From NCBI GenBank assembly GCA_004298615.1, contig SCPX01000058.1, forward strand, positions 1 to 37,851: a stretch of DNA of 37,851 bases, written 5' to 3'. The translations under genes were made by a program, and so were the position numbers. This stretch comes from Patescibacteria group bacterium (GTDB lineage: Bacteria; Patescibacteriota; Patescibacteriia; SCPX01). Positions 37,291 to 37,851 of the stretch are shown here, in pieces (position 1 is the stretch's first letter; each line of letters opens with the position of its first letter). The notes under the pieces were generated by a model, which had not been told where the DNA came from, ran no database searches, and saw nothing but the letters and a program-made list of their open reading frames with translations.

Positions 37291-37851
37291 ATGGATATTG
37301 TCAAAATTAATCCCAATATTCCGGATAAAAAAGTTATTACTGGCGCGGTTAAAATAATTAAGCAAGGCGGCGTCGTGATGTATCCGACCGATACGGCATA
37401 CGGATTGGCAGCCGATATTGAAAGCCGCGAAGGCATTGAAAAAATTTTTTACATAAAAGGACGGATGCAAAATAAAACCTTGTCTTTGATCGCCGGATCA
37501 ACTGAAATGGCTAGCCGGTATGTTGAATGGACGCCGGTGGGAAAAAAATTGGCGCGAAAATTTTGGCCGGGACCGTTGACGCTTATTCTTGAATCGCGAA
37601 TCATGAATCTTGAATCAAAAATTTGCCGCAAATATATTATCAGACAAGGCAAGATCGCTGTTCGCGTGCCAGATAATAAAATCGCCCGAGCGCTTTCCAA
37701 GAAACTCGGCCGGCCAATTACTTCAACCAGCGCCAATATTAGCAATCATGCGGAGTGTTATTCATCGGCTGAATTTTTAAATCAAGCGATCGGAAATAAG
37801 TGGTTGCCGGATTTGATTTTGGATGCCGGTAGGCTTAAGAAAAGAAAACTA
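37291..37851 (+). CDS. tsaC: Threonylcarbamoyl-AMP synthase (TsaC/Sua5/YrdC), cut by the window edge
   Basis: TsaC makes threonylcarbamoyl-AMP for tRNA t6A37. The first 187 residues are present and the 3' end lies beyond base 37851. It shows the start MDIVKINPNIPDKKVITGAV, the VVMYPTDTAYGLAADI motif, IFYIKGRMQNKTLSLIAGS, KFWPGPLTLIL, KIAVRVPDN and GRPITSTSANISNH, all typical of the YrdC domain. Between LTLIL and the IRQGKIAVRVP strand is an in-frame insertion, SRIMNLES-like, encoded by four heptamers (37591-37618). Its partner TsaE is at 12440. Confidence 0.93.
   Translation, partial: MDIVKINPNIPDKKVITGAVKIIKQGGVVMYPTDTAYGLAADIESREGIEKIFYIKGRMQNKTLSLIAGSTEMASRYVEWTPVGKKLARKFWPGPLTLILESRIMNLESKICRKYIIRQGKIAVRVPDNKIARALSKKLGRPITSTSANISNHAECYSSAEFLNQAIGNKWLPDLILDAGRLKKRKL
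37591..37618. repeat. Four-copy GAATCNN heptamer repeat inside tsaC
   Basis: GAATCGC, GAATCAT, GAATCTT and GAATCAA run head to tail for 28 bases in frame. The unit is that of the trmD element (14887-14914). Here the plus strand is coding and there the minus strand is coding, so the same element has been placed in opposite orientations relative to its gene. Confidence 0.8.

Noticed and set aside
1-37851. Alternative genetic code with TGA as glycine or tryptophan
   Set aside because: Several genes end at TGA immediately before or overlapping the next start (DUF3006, yvcK, the 55-residue gene), and no in-frame TGA is needed in conserved genes.

Overview
The window looks like a chromosome segment of a Candidate Phyla Radiation (Patescibacteria, probably Parcubacteria-like) bacterium. 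This is inferred from gene content and style, not from a database match. The pointers are compact housekeeping operons with overlapping starts and stops, two tRNA genes without an encoded CCA end, sigma70-like promoters close to start codons, very large repeat-built secreted proteins, a membrane-anchored Clp ATPase, and short tandem repeats inserted in frame into core genes. TGA is used as a normal stop, so code 11 fits.

Layout. (1) 1-2050: an AT-rich restriction-modification-like pair. An endonuclease VII/Hpy99I-type HNH protein runs convergently into a single 472-residue polypeptide that joins a complete LexA repressor-protease to a beta-class DNA methyltransferase. (2) 2050-6050: tRNA-Gly, then a minus-strand operon of a membrane protein and a Zn-ribbon, two-helix, Clp-type AAA+ ATPase whose first ATPase ring looks degenerate. 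A divergent membrane-protein/HSP20 promoter pair follows. (3) 6050-8900: HSP20, a small membrane protein, a DUF3006 protein and a VanW-family protein. (4) 8900-11100: a second, AT-rich and decaying restriction-modification locus with a frameshifted methyltransferase, a HARE-HTH putative restriction enzyme, a Zn-ribbon protein and the tail of a D12-class adenine methylase. (5) 11100-12900: bactofilin, a diacylglycerol-kinase-like protein and TsaE. (6) 12900-16320, minus strand: rpsP-khpA-(hairpin)-trmD-rpmH-rnpA-yidD-yidC-PRC barrel. (7) 16400-19930: an island of six small, mostly unrecognised genes in four transcription units. Each unit starts with a copy of the same promoter-leader, and in two copies the promoter is embedded in an intrinsic terminator. 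(8) 20080-33550: giant surface-protein genes (NHL/FG-GAP, LVIVD plus phosphodiester glycosidase, carboxypeptidase-regulatory-like repeats plus FG-GAP, a polytopic membrane protein with thrombospondin-3-like calcium repeats). They are interrupted by a Fic gene with a paired-palindrome operator promoter and a 55-residue companion gene. (9) 33660-37851: tRNA-Asp and the leuS-yvcK-tsaC operon, with tsaC running off the window.

How it fits together. Translation and RNA-modification genes (leuS, tsaC, tsaE, trmD, rpsP, rpmH, rnpA, two tRNAs) and envelope genes (yidC/yidD, VanW, bactofilin, YvcK, Clp, surface proteins) form the ordinary backbone. Two restriction-modification loci, the cassette island and the Fic unit are the accessory parts. 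The strongest candidates for something undescribed are the LexA-methyltransferase fusion and the terminator-promoter cassette island. A third is a family of four-to-five-copy heptamer repeats found inside trmD, leuS and tsaC and upstream of several genes.
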